A stretch of 64,000 nucleotides of DNA from Bathymodiolus brooksi (GCA_963680875.1 OY804577.1:103675906-103739905), one strand, 5' to 3'. Shown: positions 10,320-25,300, counted from the first letter of the stretch. Numbers and translations: made by a program. The notes: a model not told the origin generated them from the sequence alone.

Positions 10320-13300
10320 GTATTGTCAGCATCACTCACTCAAGATTATACCTTTTTGCAATTCTGAAGACTTTATAATGCAATTTGGCCTAGTTTGTCA
10401 TTGAAATTGATGTAAATTGTAATTTGATCTTCTAAATTTTGTGAGGGTTACTAAATTATCGGGGAAATTCCCAAAGTGAATTATAAAGGGATTTTTTTTA
10501 CAAAAAATGAAAGTACCTCTTCAAAACTGTACTGAAAATACGCATTACGCTTGTAGAATGCTGAAATAAGAAAATATTGGTTCCCTTATTCGACAGAGAG
10601 TATCAACATGTGATTTTAGAAAACCGGTCAAATAGAGTTATCTCCCTTTTATCTGCAAAATCATATCCTCTCTGAAAATAAGTCGGTCAGTCATTGGATA
10701 ATGTTTGATTATTTTGTTCATGTTTGAAAAGTAAACATTTTTTTCTTTTTAATTATGTTCCTCATCTATTCTCGATCACATGGGTAAAGTTCCATGGAAA
10801 AAAGATTGATAATAATTACACACTGACCCATATTTGTTTACTACCCTTTTTCCAAATGGGGTCCTATTACCTCACATAAAGTCAGTCAAAGGTCAATAAA
10901 GCACATGATTTTGTCATAGGCCAACCAAACTTAAAAAGTAAACCAGATTAAGAAAGTACAGTATTTTAGCTTTTTCAGTGTAATTATTTTGTCTGAAAAA
11001 TTTCAAAAGATGTTTTTTTTAAATAGTTTGAAATTGAAGTATTAAAAATTAATTATTTGATGCAAATATTAAACTTGCTTACCCACATAAAAAGTATTTA
11101 ATCCAGTGAATTTGGTGTTTTTGCTAAATTGTCAATACAATCTATTACTATTAGACTGACTACATCCTGCCATATTTTTGTAAAACAATTAATGACTGAT
11201 TTCAATTTATTTTAATCACATTTATTATCACAGAGTGGTAACAATACAGTTTTGTTGATGCTATTTGTAATAATGACAGGGTTTTTTTACCCAGATAATC
11301 TCATTTTTCTGTCTGGTTTAATTTAATTCTCTGTTCAATTTATGCTATAAATTTTGATTATTGCTGTTAAATTAATTCTTTTTCTATCTTCTCTGTGAAT
11401 TTCATTTCATTTCATAAATGACCAACTTCAAGTAGCAAATAATTTTAATAATTTTTTCATAAATGTGGCAAAGGATATTGGTAATGATAATAATTTATCT
11501 GCCGAAGAACATCTAAGTATTAAAATTATAAAAGAAAATAAGAAAGAAATTCCTAAATTAATATTTCATGAAATTGAAAATGATTTTGTATCAAAGCAAA
11601 TAAATAAAGCAAATTCAAAAAAAGCAACCGGACGTGATGGCATTTCGGCAAAACTTCTAAAATTTGCAAAACCAGCTATTGTTCAACCAATTACAAATTT
11701 AATAAATAAATCAATAAATAATTCCATTTTTCCAGAAAAATTAAAAGAAGCCCAAGTTGTACCACTATTCAAGAAAAATAACTCTTTAGATAAATGCAAT
11801 TATAGACCTGTAAGTATCTTACCTACTATTTCAAAATTTTATGAAAGAGCAATATATGAGCAGACTGTGACCTTCTTTGGCAAGGTGTTTCATCCTTCTC
11901 TGTCAGCATTCCGATCGGGTTATGGTTGCCAAACAGCTCTTCTAAAAATAATAGAAGATTGGAAAAAGGCCCTGGATGAAAATAAATTTGTAGCGGCCAT
12001 CCTCATGGATTTGTCAAAAGCTTTTGACTGCCTTCCCCATAAACTGTTAATAAATAAACTAGATGCATACGGAGTAAGTGAATCTGCATTGAAACTGATA
12101 AAAAATTATCTCTCTAACAGAAAACAGTGTGTCAAAATCGGCAATATAACGAGCGAATGGGAAGACATATATAAAGGTGTACCTCAAGGTTCTATTTTAG
12201 GCCCTGTACTTTTTAATATATTTATAAATGATATATTTTATTTTATACAAGAAAGTTCCCTCTATAATTATGCAGATGATAACACTTTGTCATATGAAGG
12301 CCACAATCTGGATCAATTAATCACAGTACTTGAAAGAGACAGCCTAACTTTAATAGACTGGTTTACTGAAAACCAAATGAAAGCAAATCCAGACAAATTT
12401 CAAGCGATAGCAATTGGAAAAAAATCTAAAAATGAAAATATCTCTTTTAATCTTAATGGTAATATAATAAAATGCGAAGATGAGGTAAAACTTTTGGGAG
12501 TCACAATAGATTTTGAACTAAATTTTAATACTCATATAGCAAATATCTGTAAAAAAGCCTCAAGACAACTGAACATTTTAAAAAGAATTGGTAAATACTT
12601 AACAAAACTTGGTAGACTTACAATATACTACTCTTATATTTTCTCGAACTTTAATTATTGCCCTGTAACATGGCACTTTTGCAGTGAACAAAATACAAAT
12701 AAAATGGAAAAAATACAATTTAGAGCTCTGAAATTTATCTATGATGATACTGACAGCACATATGAAGAACTTTTAACAAAATCCAAATTACCCACTTTAA
12801 AAATCAGGCGAATTAGAACTATAGCCATTGAAACATTCAAAATTGTCAATAAAACCAGTCCTTTGTACTTACATGATTTAATTACAATTAAACAAAGTAA
12901 ATATTCTTTCAGATACCAAAATACTGCTAGTATACCATCGACCAGAACAACTAGGTATGGTATTAAAACTTTTAAATATTTTGCTGCCAAAACATGGAAT
13001 GAGCTACCAAACCACTTTAGACTGGAAAATTCTTTTAAACAATTCAAAAACTTGATTAATTCATGGAATGGTAGCTCATGCCACTGTAATGCTTGTAGAT
13101 AGCTTTAAAGCATAATTTTATTTATTTATTTGTTTTGCTTATCTGTGATGCTTTTGAAATCTGTGCTTTGTCTTTAATTATAGTTACTTTTTAGGCTGCT
13201 TATTTTAATTTATTTACTTAGTGCTTGAAATTTTAAATTAATTAGTTTAAATTATTTTTTAATATAGATGTTTTAATTTTTGCTAGTATTTTTATGTACC

Positions 13301-16300
13301 TTGTATGTATGCATGTATGTTGTTTTTGTTATATGTATAGTCGATTTTAAAAGCTCTGTAGAGCTTGTGTTTTTTTTTTTATGTATGTTGTGATATGTAT
13401 CGACTCTAAATAAAACTTTATTTATTTATTTATTTATTTATTACCCCAAGAAGTAAGGGGTATATTTGTTATTAAAGCAGCAGTGGAAATGCAAAATAAT
13501 CTGCCATTTTGTGACTAATGGAGAGCACTTGCATGTATTTTCCCGGTAAAATCGGTCATTTTCTAGAAAATGGTGGAATCTGAATGATCAATCATCATAT
13601 TTTCAAAGTATTTTAAAATACAATTTGCTTGGCCTACATTCCAGAAACGGTCATGAACTGTGATGACGATTATGTCAACAAACCGGAAAAATACAAATGC
13701 TTGGGGAATACCATCGATGGAAACATATTTAACAAGCATAATGATCAGGAAAAAAAGACATTAGTAAAAAGGATCTTTTTTACTTGCATGGAATTTATTC
13801 AATTCAAATTTCTCTGTTTTAATCTCATCATGTAATTTTGACGTTGAAAAGAATTCCCTCTGTGTTTAAGTACGCTATGAATATACAGAATGACGTCATT
13901 GGTCTCGTGCTGCGCGAGAATTGTAAATCAAAACAAGTGACCGACTTTATTGCATGACCGAGCAGATGTCACGTCACGATATCTATTCAGTTTTTAAGAT
14001 ACAGGTATTGGTAAGATAACTGCAAAATGGAAATGATATATTTACAACAAAGTTTCTTACTGCAGGAAGCATTTTAATTTAATAATGGATCATGCTAATA
14101 AAAAAAACCTGATCAAAGGTGTCATGAATACCCTACCTCTCCGCAAATAGGTTTATAATTTTGAATTAAGTTCAAAGCAATAAAAGAAAAGCATCTCATG
14201 TTGTAAAGCATTACAAGTAATTGTGGATATGTTAGTACAATGTAAATTACTTGTAAATCATTTGAGAAACAGGATGTTTACCGATATATCACCAATATAT
14301 AACGTGGACATTTTTTGTCACATAGAACACATGCATGTATAGCTGTATCACCAATATATATAACATAGAATTGTTTGTCTCATAGAACAGATACATGTAT
14401 ATGTAACATTAAATAGTGTGCACTCTTACAATTGACATACATATACCCATATCCATACCTGTTAACCTCTGGGAACTGTTAGGGGGGAGATCTCCCCCCT
14501 ACCAACTCTTCTAAGGGGGAGATTTTGTGCGTCGCCTTTAAACGCACAAAATTGTACCTTGTAGTTGCATACATGTGATAGAGTTGCTATGCTACAACTG
14601 AAGATTTGTAAATTTTTGGCTGGAGATTTGGTCTCATAACTGGAGATTTTTTATCGACGTATTTGATGCATGTTTTTATTGTTAATTGATGTTTTCTTTT
14701 TGTTTGTTTCAGTATTGAACCAACTGCATCCCATTTCAATATATATTGTTTACATTTCTGTCTTATTAGTAGTGTTTCATATGATGAATGAACAAATAAA
14801 AACTGTATTTATAATTTATTGATAATCATTCATAATCATAAGGTTATAACAATGAAGACAGAATGCTCTGAACAATAAAGTCATAGAGCACTAAAATTAA
14901 AATGTCACTTTGCTGCTGGTGCGTTGGGTGATAGCATACGTTTTGTCATTTTTGTGGTTTATCAATTCCATCCTGGAACTTAGTCCTTAAATAATAATTT
15001 GATCGGCTTTGGTCCCAAACAAACCATAACAACTCAATCCGAGATGAATTCATTGCACGTTTGATCGAAATAAGAAGTTTTCCTCGGCATCAAAGGATGT
15101 CAGACTCCTGTTTGCACAACGGTTTATAACTATTTTTAATTGCCGCTATCACACTTCTAATCATTTAAGCGTGTGCCACAAACCCACTTCCTTATCCCAA
15201 TTAACTGTCAATCAGTGGATAATTGTTGTATAATCATCAACACCTTAATTAATCTCCAGGACCCAATTTACCTGTAAAGTAGTCCGAGATTCCTCTGTCG
15301 TTTAACGGCATTGATAACGTTGCTTGTAGCCGTTCAACGACAGAGGGTGCTATATACGGAAACCATCGAATTTGCCTCACCGGCCATAGGATCGGCACAT
15401 TTCCACGTTTCGTAGCTATCGGATTTTATTTTCTATCATAAACCTTATATAAATCGCTTCACCAATCATTTTTCTATTCATTCATAACCATCTTACTCTC
15501 AGAAAGTGGTGTTACACTCCATTACAGCACGATTTTGCCTTAGATCCTATTATTCCGCCATTTGACTTCCATTTTCGAATCTACACACGTGATCTCGCGA
15601 TACTAACTGAATGATGACAGCAACGCATTGCATGATGGGAGCTAATTAATGCAGCGTGCCAAATTATTTGGAGCATTATTTGCATACGTAAACAACATTC
15701 AAATCACATGGAAGACGATACATTTAAGCGTATTCTGCAGGACAAACAGTCCATCTACAGATCAAAGCAGAGCAGAAGGAAATAATACAGAATGTGTTGG
15801 AAAGAAAAGATTCAATGGCAGAGTGTTACCAACGGGCTTCGGAAAGAGCATGTGTTACGTTCCCCCTTTTTGTTTTTGGACAAGGTACTACATTTTTTTT
15901 TTCTTATGGTTATCTGTAATTCACTAAATTTGCTGTTAAAATCATTACCAATCAATAAAATCAACTGTATTAAATTTTATGTTAATTGTTCTGCCTTAAC
16001 AGGCGCCTATGATTGGCAATAAAAATATTTGTTTGTTTGTTTATATGCAAATCATCTCCCATGATACATTGCGGTAATCGTAGTTTTCTCGTAGTCACGT
16101 GACAAATGTTTGAAAAATGGAAGACAAATGTCGAAATCATAGGATCTAAGGCAAAATCGTGCTGTAATGGAGTGTAACACCACTTTCTGAGGGTAAGATG
16201 TTTATGAATGAATAGAAAAATGATTGGTGAAGCGATTTATATAAGGTTTATGATAGAAAATAAAATCCGATAGCCACGAAACGTGGAAATGTGCTGACCC

Positions 16301-19300
16301 AGAGTTGGAGAAGCAAATCCGCTGTTTTCCGTATATAGCACGCTCTGTCGTTGAACGGCTACAAGCAACTTTATCAATGCCGTTAAACGACAGAGGAATC
16401 TCGGACTACCTGTAAAGGTGTCAAACAGATCAATAACCGGATATCATTTAAACACCTTTACCATTCGTATCTCTCGGCGTTTTTCATCAGCGCGGAAGTT
16501 CCAAATGGGGAATTTCCAGAAATATTGATCGCAAAATGTAGGTCAAGATTTTATTGTACTTGATTTTTTTATTGGGGGGAGGAAAAGGTGTGTGCGGGAG
16601 ATTAATGTCTCCCGCGCGTGAGACCCAGTCCACGCGGGAGATAAGGCTCTTACGCGGGAGACTCCCGCGAAAAGGGGGAGGGTTAACAGGCATGCATATC
16701 ACCAATACATGTATGTAACACAGACATTTTTTGTCACATATAACAGATGCATGTATGAAGCTATATCACCAACATGTAACTTTGACATTTTATGTCAGGT
16801 AGAACAGATTCATGTATAACTACAGTCATCGACTTTAGCAGTGGCCCACGGCCAGTGAAAATTGATTCGGACCAGTGACTTTTGCCAAATGTTTTCAATA
16901 GAATCTATATATTCTATAAATTTTGAAGTTTTTGGGCCAGTAAATTCGAAAGTCTAATTTCGAAGACTAACTATATCGTCAACATGTAACATGGACATTT
17001 TTGTCACATAGAACAGATACATGTACATTTTGTATACCCATATCACCAATAACATGCAACTTTGACATTTTTTGTCAGGTAGAACCACAGGGGCTAGGTG
17101 CGTCCGAAAAAAAAAAAAAAAAAAAAACTATATAATACTACAAGGGGGCGAACTCACTTGCTTCCATTTTTTTAAGTCGTCGTGTTAAATTGATCGTAAC
17201 TTCGGAACGCCTTAATATTTTCAAAAAATGTTTCCACCAGTCGAAAGTCAAGTAATTTTCCTTTCCAAAGAGACCCCAATTGTTAGTGTAGGCCTCCGAA
17301 CTGCTGAGGTATCATACACGAACCAAAACAAAACGGTGTGAAAATCCGAAGTCGTACAAACGCTGGGATGACCACTTCCCATCTGTGTACAGACTTTCCC
17401 ATGGGTAAACGAGTCATTTTGACTAGCTAAATACTTTCATTCATTCAAATTATGATAAAATTTCTTACCTTACGCCGATTTATATGTCCTTTAAGTCTGT
17501 TTTTGAAAGAAATCCCATTGGCATCCTTGACAAACGCCATAGACATGAAAATTGAGAGAGTTCTAACGGGCTTTTTGATTGGCTGAAACAAATTGTTCAG
17601 CCAATCAAAAAGCCCGTTAGAACTCTCTCAATTTTCATGTCTATGGGGTTTGTCAAGGATGCCAATGGGATTTCTTTCAAAAACAGACTTAAAGGGATAT
17701 TGTCTACCAGCTGCGTAATTTTTTCATACCCAAAATTATTGTCGATTTCCGTACTGACCTTCATAAAATGAAGATTAACACCGAATTATGTTGCAAAAGA
17801 TACGAAAAAGACCCAAAACTATCGTTATCAGAATTATTGTCCGGATGACAATATTCAAATCTGTTCATATGGCCTTCTATGCGAACACGTCTTGAGCATG
17901 CGCACTGTTTAGAAACAATAAACAACATGTGGTTCTTGGGCAAAAGAGAAACTGTCAACGCGTGGAAGAAAGCGGACTTTGACGGATTCAGAAATAAAGA
18001 TGAATAGAAGTGAAGTATCTTCCAAATGGAACAAATGCAGGATATATGTAGGGGATCAGTTGGACCGAACTCAAGGAAGTGCTACGCGTCCAAACTCGTG
18101 CTGAAGTGGCAAAGATTTTGCTTGATAGGTAAGCCGAGCATGTTTTTTCCTTCTTTTCTCAATCGTTTTTCATATTTTATGAATTTATGATGATGCCTAT
18201 GATCATTTTCGGTAGATATTAATCAATATATGTAATTTTGCACCTGGCAACAGCAAATTATTGTCAATGAGTAGCATAAAACGGCCGTATTTGCGAGGTA
18301 AACAAACACAAATTTTAAGAGGCCAGCAAAGGGGAAATGGGAGTGCAAAAATGATATCAATGGCAATGCAGTTTATTATTATCAATTTAATAAAAAATAT
18401 CGAATCAATTCATTTTTAATGCAAGAATTAAAATTGTACATGGCTTAATGAAAACCCTATAAAGTTCTTTTTATTCAAGCAAATTTATTTCTTTGATATA
18501 CAACATATAATTAGGCTTTTAATTTTATCAAATTTCAACAACTTGGACATGAAACTTAGTTTTGGGAACCAAAAGTATATACCTTACTTTCTGCGAATTA
18601 TCACTATAATGGAAAATTAGTATGTATTTTTCAAATAAAAGCTTTCTATTTAAAGAAGCTTCATTTCAATTGCACTTTTAGTTTGGATCCTGTAAGTATA
18701 ATATATAATTTTAAACAAGGTTTTGAAGAAATGATATGAATATCCATTGAAATTTTCAAGTTTCAGAACTTTTTTTATATATGACTACAAAATTTTACTG
18801 AAAATTTCAGAAATGTCCTAAAATGCATATTTTAGATCATGGCTAAATGAAAATCATTTTCAATTCCTTTATGCAAACAAGTTTATATCTTGGGTACTGG
18901 AAATACATTACATAAATAAGGTTAAAAGTACTTTTCAATAAGTTTGAACATAACACTTTGTTATGGGAGCCAAAATTATATCTTCCTGTCTGTGAATTAT
19001 CACCATAGTGGAAAATCAGTATGTATCTTTTATATAAAAAGCTTTCCATTTAAATAAGTGTCATTTCAGTAGCATTTTTAGTTTGGATCCTGTAAGTATG
19101 ATACATAAACAAGGTTTTTAAAAAATAATATGAAGATCCATAGAAATTTGCAAGTTTCAGAAACTTTTCTATATATGTGACTATAAAATTTTACTGAAAT
19201 GTCCTGAACTGCATATTTTAGACTATGACTAAATGAAAATCGTTTTCAATTTCCTTATGCAAACCAAGTTTATTTCTTGACTATTCTAAAAACATTACAT

Positions 19301-22300
19301 TAACTAGTTTTTTACTACATTTCAACAATTTTGGACATAATTTTTAGTTCAGGGAGCCAAAATTATACTTTACTATCTTAGAATTATCAACATAGACATG
19401 ACAGAGGGAAATCAATATGTATTTTTCATATAAAGGCTTTCTATTTAAAGAATTGTCATTTGAACTGCTTTTTATCCCCTCGCCAACGAAGTTGCCAAGG
19501 GATATAGTAACGCTACCGTCCGTCCGTCACATCCTTGTGAACACTCTAGAATCAACATCCTTCAATGGATGTTGACCAAACTTGGTACATACTTAGTCCT
19601 GAAGAGAATCTGGAACCCTATTGATTTTCAAGGTCGTATGTCAAAGATCAAGGTCATAGGCTAAACATTTTACCTCATAACATCCTTGTGAACACTAGAA
19701 TCAACATCCTTCAATGGATTTTTGACAAAACTTGGTACATACTTAGTCCTTAAGATACCGAAACCTTATTGATTTTCAAGGTCATAGCCTTATAGGTCAA
19801 AGGTCAAGGTCACCGGGTCAAATCTTTAGGCAAGGGGATACGCCACGCTTTTTGCCCTTGTTTAGTTTGGATCTTGTAAGTATGATTTATAAACAAGATT
19901 TTTAAGAAATAATGTGAAGATCCATAGCAATTTGCATGTTTCACAGTGTGTGAATTTAACAGTAGACCGATGGCCCATGTCTGTGTTAAAATCATGCAGG
20001 TTTTTGTAAAATTATCTAAATTTTTTAGGCAAATTACTACAAAATCTGGTAATTTCAGACAAATGTGATTTTGTAGTGATTGATATTTGTACTTTTGATT
20101 TAGATATTCTGACCAAGGTAATTCTAGAGTAGAAGAAATGAGCAGCCATCACATTTCAACGAAACGGATGAAACTGGAGAAATCGAGTTCATTTGTGAAC
20201 CTCAAATGGGTATTTGTTAAAGATTAGACATATTCTACATTATGTTTATAGGTAACATTGTCAATATTGTTCAACACAGTCACTTGTATAACAGTTTCCT
20301 ATTAATTATTGTGGCTTGCATAGTGATACTACTAGTAGCTATATTATATAGGGATCATGTTGGCTTCATGTTGGGAATGAAACCAAACTGGGACAGAATT
20401 GACGCACGTCTGGTGCACCAAATTTTTTCCTGGAACTTTGATGTAATTTTGTCTCTTTATATTGGGTTGTGTAGATGTGTGCTGGATACATGTATATAGA
20501 TTTAATATTATTTTGAAAAGCTTTCTTCGTTATACAGCTGCACATCAGAACCATATAGCAAAATTTGTTTCGATATTATACACATACACTAATAAACAAT
20601 TATTTTTTATTCTTACAGTCTCTCAATAGATATTACTGAAGAGGGCAGTGATGTTGGTGATGATTCTGACAATGGAGATTTTGAACCTAGCCTCAACTTC
20701 ACTCTAAGGTTTGTCATGTTAATTTCATATGTTTCAGTTGTAACTTACATACTTGAAATTTTGTCCCAATAACAGAACCATGCATGTTCATATGTCATAG
20801 GAGCTTTATTATACCCCTGCTCCACTGGAAGGGGGAGGGGGTATACTGTTTTACCTCTGTCCATCCGTTCGTCCCAAGATGTTCATAACATTTTTCTCAG
20901 TAATTATTTATGGCAGCAATCTGATATTTGATCATAGGCTTCAGAAGGGTCAATCGAAAGTCGCAAACCCGCTGTGTTGTCCATGGTCAAGTCCGGTAGA
21001 AGTCCCATCCGATGAAGGGAAAGACATCAACAACAAATGAAGATCAGGTCTGATTTGGGTAACAGACACCCTGTAACCATTGACCAGCTCGTGATGCCTG
21101 CCGTAGAACTTCTTGAGGGATGACCACAACCTAAAATCTGTCTACAAATCACTCAAATCCTTCATAAAGTGGACTTGTAATGATATGTTTAGTTTGTCAT
21201 TCACTATACATTCGAGATATTCATCTTGAATTGAAAGTTAGGCCTCCATAGATCATAATCTCAATTCTATTGTTTTATTCTTGTGAATTACATTGTATGT
21301 ATTTTTTTACTTCAGGTGGCAGAGAAGTTACAACAAAAAGACAGCTAGATGGTCTGTGCAGCCTGTTAAAGCTGACAAGTCATATTCCTATGTTCCAAGA
21401 CTATTAAGGGTCATCATTTGTATGAGACAGCAAGATAATGAAGGAATGAATTAACATGTACAGTTGGAAGTAGATGATCCCAGAAGAATCTCGGTCCATC
21501 TTGCACCAATTCCACAACCTCCAACTCGGGATGATATTGTAGCATCTCAGAAATCCAGATTTGAAGACCAAGATAAAACAATTGACTATATTGTCGCATA
21601 AAATAAATTTAGATTGTCACTCTTTGTTTTTCCTGGTTTAACAGAAGTTCTGCACATTTAGAGCAGAAAAGTACCCAAGTCAGGATAATGGCCATTACAA
21701 ATTGTCCAATGCACAATAATGATAGCACTCAGTGTGTTGGTCTAGTTAGTACAAACCAGGACAACTTTTTAGGACCCCACAAGAAACATCTCTGCCAAGT
21801 TTGGTTAAATTCTGTTCGGCTGTTCTCAAGAAGAAGATGAAAATGTTGTTTCCCATAGGGTTTCAATGCAAACTTTGACCTCCGCCAGTGACCATTTTGA
21901 ATTTTCAAATGGTGCAAACAGTAACAACACATGTTAAAGACATTCATAGGAACATATATACCAGATTTCAATTCAATCCCTTCAGCGGTTCTTGAGAAGA
22001 AGTTTCTTGAAAATCGACCAATCAGAATTTTCAAAGTCACATGGTGGCTATGTTTTTTGACGAATCTGCACAAAAGTAACAACTTTTGTGTAGGACCTCA
22101 TAGAAAACATCTCTGCCAAGTTTGGTTTTGAATTATATAAAAGACTGTCAGTCCATTTTAGAAGAAGTTGTCAGTGCTGATAGAACACAAAATAATAATA
22201 AGATGACAAAACTTTCAAATTAAATTTACAATTCCAACTGACCAACTTGTGAGATTAACAACTCATTAGGGTTGATTTAGTTTTTATTTTTGGTGTTTTA

Positions 22301-25300
22301 ACGCCATTTTCAGCAATATCATGGCGACCAGTTTTAGTGGTGGAGGAACCAAGAGTACCCGGACAACCACCGACCATAGGGAAGCAAATGGTAAACTTTA
22401 TCATTATAGGGTATATGGGATAAAATACAAAATATTTCATGAACAAGTTTTAATTAAATCGTCTAGGAATGAAACCCTTGTATTGTCCATATAGATCAGG
22501 ATACTTGTCCCTAATTTTCCAAGTACAACAGCTTGGGATCACACGTCTGACCCCAGCTCCAAGTCGGCCATGTGCCCAAATGGTATGCTGGCGGTAGGCT
22601 GCATACCTATTGGATCTGTTGTAATCCTCATCATGGGGCATTACTACAAGTTCCTCTCGAAACATTCTAGCAACCCCCAACACTGCCTCATCAAGGACAA
22701 TCTGATCAAAGTCCTGTAATAAAGACAAGAGATTTAATAAAAACAGAGTAAAGACAGATGGTTATACATTCATCTAGAAAAATGAGCTCTATTTAAAAAA
22801 GAAATATAATTCATTATAAGTGAAATAGTTTGCACAAATTCAGTTTAGAGAAATAAAAAAAAGTCTTATTTTGGAAGGAAAGATTTAATTTTATGTTTTT
22901 TTTTCCTAAAAATTATTTTGATTCTGAATCTTGAAGAAAAAAATTTGGCTGGACAGGAGAAAAAAATATATTCTGACTTGACATTTTCACAGTATAATCA
23001 TATACAAAATTTTGAAGAAAAAAAATTATACCAGCACTTCGCCAATCTAATTAAAATTAGATCTACGCGCTTGCTCCCTATTTTAGATCTAATTATACCC
23101 CCGGTCCCCGAAGGGGGAGGGGGGTATACTGTTTTACCTCTGTCCGTCCTGATATTTGGTCACAAGCTTCACATAGGTATGCCATATCGTGGGAAGCGTT
23201 TTTGGAACCATCAGATTCCTACTTCCTGTTTGCCGACTTAGTTGGTTTTTATCCACATTGAACATATATGCACATTTTTCTCAACAACTATTGATGGCAG
23301 AAATCTGGTATTTGGTCACAAGCTTCATATAGGTACCCCATATCATGGGAAGTGGCAGGGGTATCATAAGTGAGCATTAGATCACAGTTCACCTTGTTTT
23401 AATTAGATTGGCACTTCGCCGAAAAATAAGAAAATATGATTTCTGTGGCGTCTGAAAAAAACATTTCTACGGCGAAAAAACGTGACATAGCCCCCCCTTC
23501 AAGGTAAATGGTCAGTCCCATATTATTTTGCAGCAACTGTCTTGTGGAACTAGAAGTAAGGTCTCTTTTGTTTATAATCCAGCCCAAATTTCTCTGAAAC
23601 ATTCCAGTCAATTAACAAATAAAACAACACTGGCTACGTCATTCGTTTTCATCAGACATGTATTTCACTGTGTTCTACATGTATGTCTCTGTTTTCATAT
23701 TGTCGGTAAACTGGCTAAAATAAATTAATTTAACACGTGTATCAAAATCTCGGGAAACAACTTCATAACTTATAAGAAGAAAAAAACTAATTTAGTTATT
23801 TTTAACGCCGGCAAAAATTTCCGATCGAAAATACGTAGTTGAGCTTGTCCCCATAGGGTGCCTCCTGGCATGTTTTCAATGGAAATATCGGCTGAATCTG
23901 TTAAGGCATGTAGTTTTCATCAAAGAAAATCTATTCCTGATACAGAAATTATTTATTCTACGTCTTTTAGATACAATCGATTCGCAAATAGCTTTTTTCC
24001 TCAACTTTTATAGAAACTTACCTCAATATCCATGCTGCAGCATCCGGGCTACTGACATAAAAATAGATAAATAAATAGAGTTGGCCTCGCCCAGGTCAGT
24101 GCATAATTAATTAGCTTCCGGTAACGATGGTCAGCTTTTTTAGTCGAAAAAACAACGTTTCGGAGCGTATTCATCAATAATTCGGTGTTTAATCTTCATT
24201 TTATGAAGGTCAGTACGGAAATCGACAATAATTTTGGGTATGAAAAAATTATGCAGCTGGTAGACAATATCCCTTTAAAGGACATATAAATCGGCGTAAG
24301 GTAAGAAATTTTATCATAATTTGAATGGATGAAAGTATTTAGCTAGTCAAAATGACTCGTTTACGCATGGGAAAGTCTGTACACAGATGGGAAGTGGTCA
24401 TCCCAGCGTTTGTACGACTTCGGATTTTCACGCCGTTTTGTTTTGGTTCGTGTATGATACCTCAGCAGTTCGGAGGCCTACACTAACAATTGGGGTCTCT
24501 TTGGAAAGGAAAATTACTTGACTTTCGACTGGTGGAAACATTTTTTGAAAATATTAAGGCGTTCCGAAGTTACGATCAATTTAACACGACGACTTAAAAA
24601 AATGGAAGCAAGTGAGTTCGCCCCCTTGTAGTATTATACTCCCTTCCTATGGTACCGCGGGTTCTATGATACCGCGGTATTTATTTTGTCTGTTCCTATG
24701 CACTGCAGCGCCACCCGCCGGTTTTTCTATTTATATATTCATAAACACAACAGTCACATTTATCGGAACGTCTGGTCATTCTGTCCAAATGTCTTGAATT
24801 TTTGTAAGTACACGTATTTTTTTCTTTTCCTTAGAAATAGCGGACATTTTTATTTTACCCTGATACCATGCTTTGTAAAATGTCCAATAATTAAACCATA
24901 GTTGTCATAATTCGTCTGCTATTTTTTAGAAATGTCGTCCGTTTGTTTACGTTTCATTTCAACCCGATTTGGGATTTTTGGTGCTATTTTTAGTTACTTT
25001 CTAGACCGACAAAGTTGATGGAAAAATTAAGCTATGAAAACATATTAACCAACATAACGTTACATCAAATTGACTCAACTTCGTTACATTTGTTATTTCA
25101 AAGAAACTTTACTTTTATTAAATGTGATTAATTATCAAGATTTTCTCTAATTTTGCCAGATATTCACCTTGATTTAGTATTTATAAACGATGTCTTGATT
25201 TGTCAAACATTGTGTGCCATAACATTAATTTTGCAATTACCGCGATATCATAGGAAACCATTTCTGGGAGGTACATCGGCGTTGTCTTAAGGAAAAGTGG

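Larger units (their letters stand above)
14458..16690. mobile_element. 2.2-kb element with CCTGTTAACC termini
   Basis: The left end 'cctgttaacctctggga' (14458) and right end '..gagggttaacagg' (16690) are inverted. Near both ends are 'gggagat/ctccc' motifs (14489-14525 and 16598-16680). It interrupts the ~60-bp minisatellite, which continues on both sides. I see no transposase. Much of the interior is a second, nested element (15280-16408). Target duplication not clear. Confidence 0.65.
17955..21600 (+). pseudogene. Exon remnants of a plus-strand gene inside the 8.4-kb element
   Basis: I see four candidate exons. First: ATG at 18001 reading '[15 protein letters not shown]'; after a frameshift it reads '[18 protein letters not shown]' up to the donor 'gtaagcc' (about 18130). 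Second: about 20112-20208, weakly supported. Third: an acidic exon 20619-20709 ('[20 protein letters not shown]') with acceptor 'cttacag' and donor 'gtttgt'. Fourth: 21317-21452 ('[20 protein letters not shown]'), joining the third in phase; its frame ends at a TAA, while conserved-looking sequence ('[20 protein letters not shown]') continues in another frame to about 21600. The first exon resembles short N-terminal modules seen in mollusc proteins of unknown function. Frameshifts show decay. Not recognised. Confidence 0.45.

Noticed and set aside
12739..13047. 102-codon minus-strand frame
   Set aside because: It is the antisense shadow of the LINE RT.
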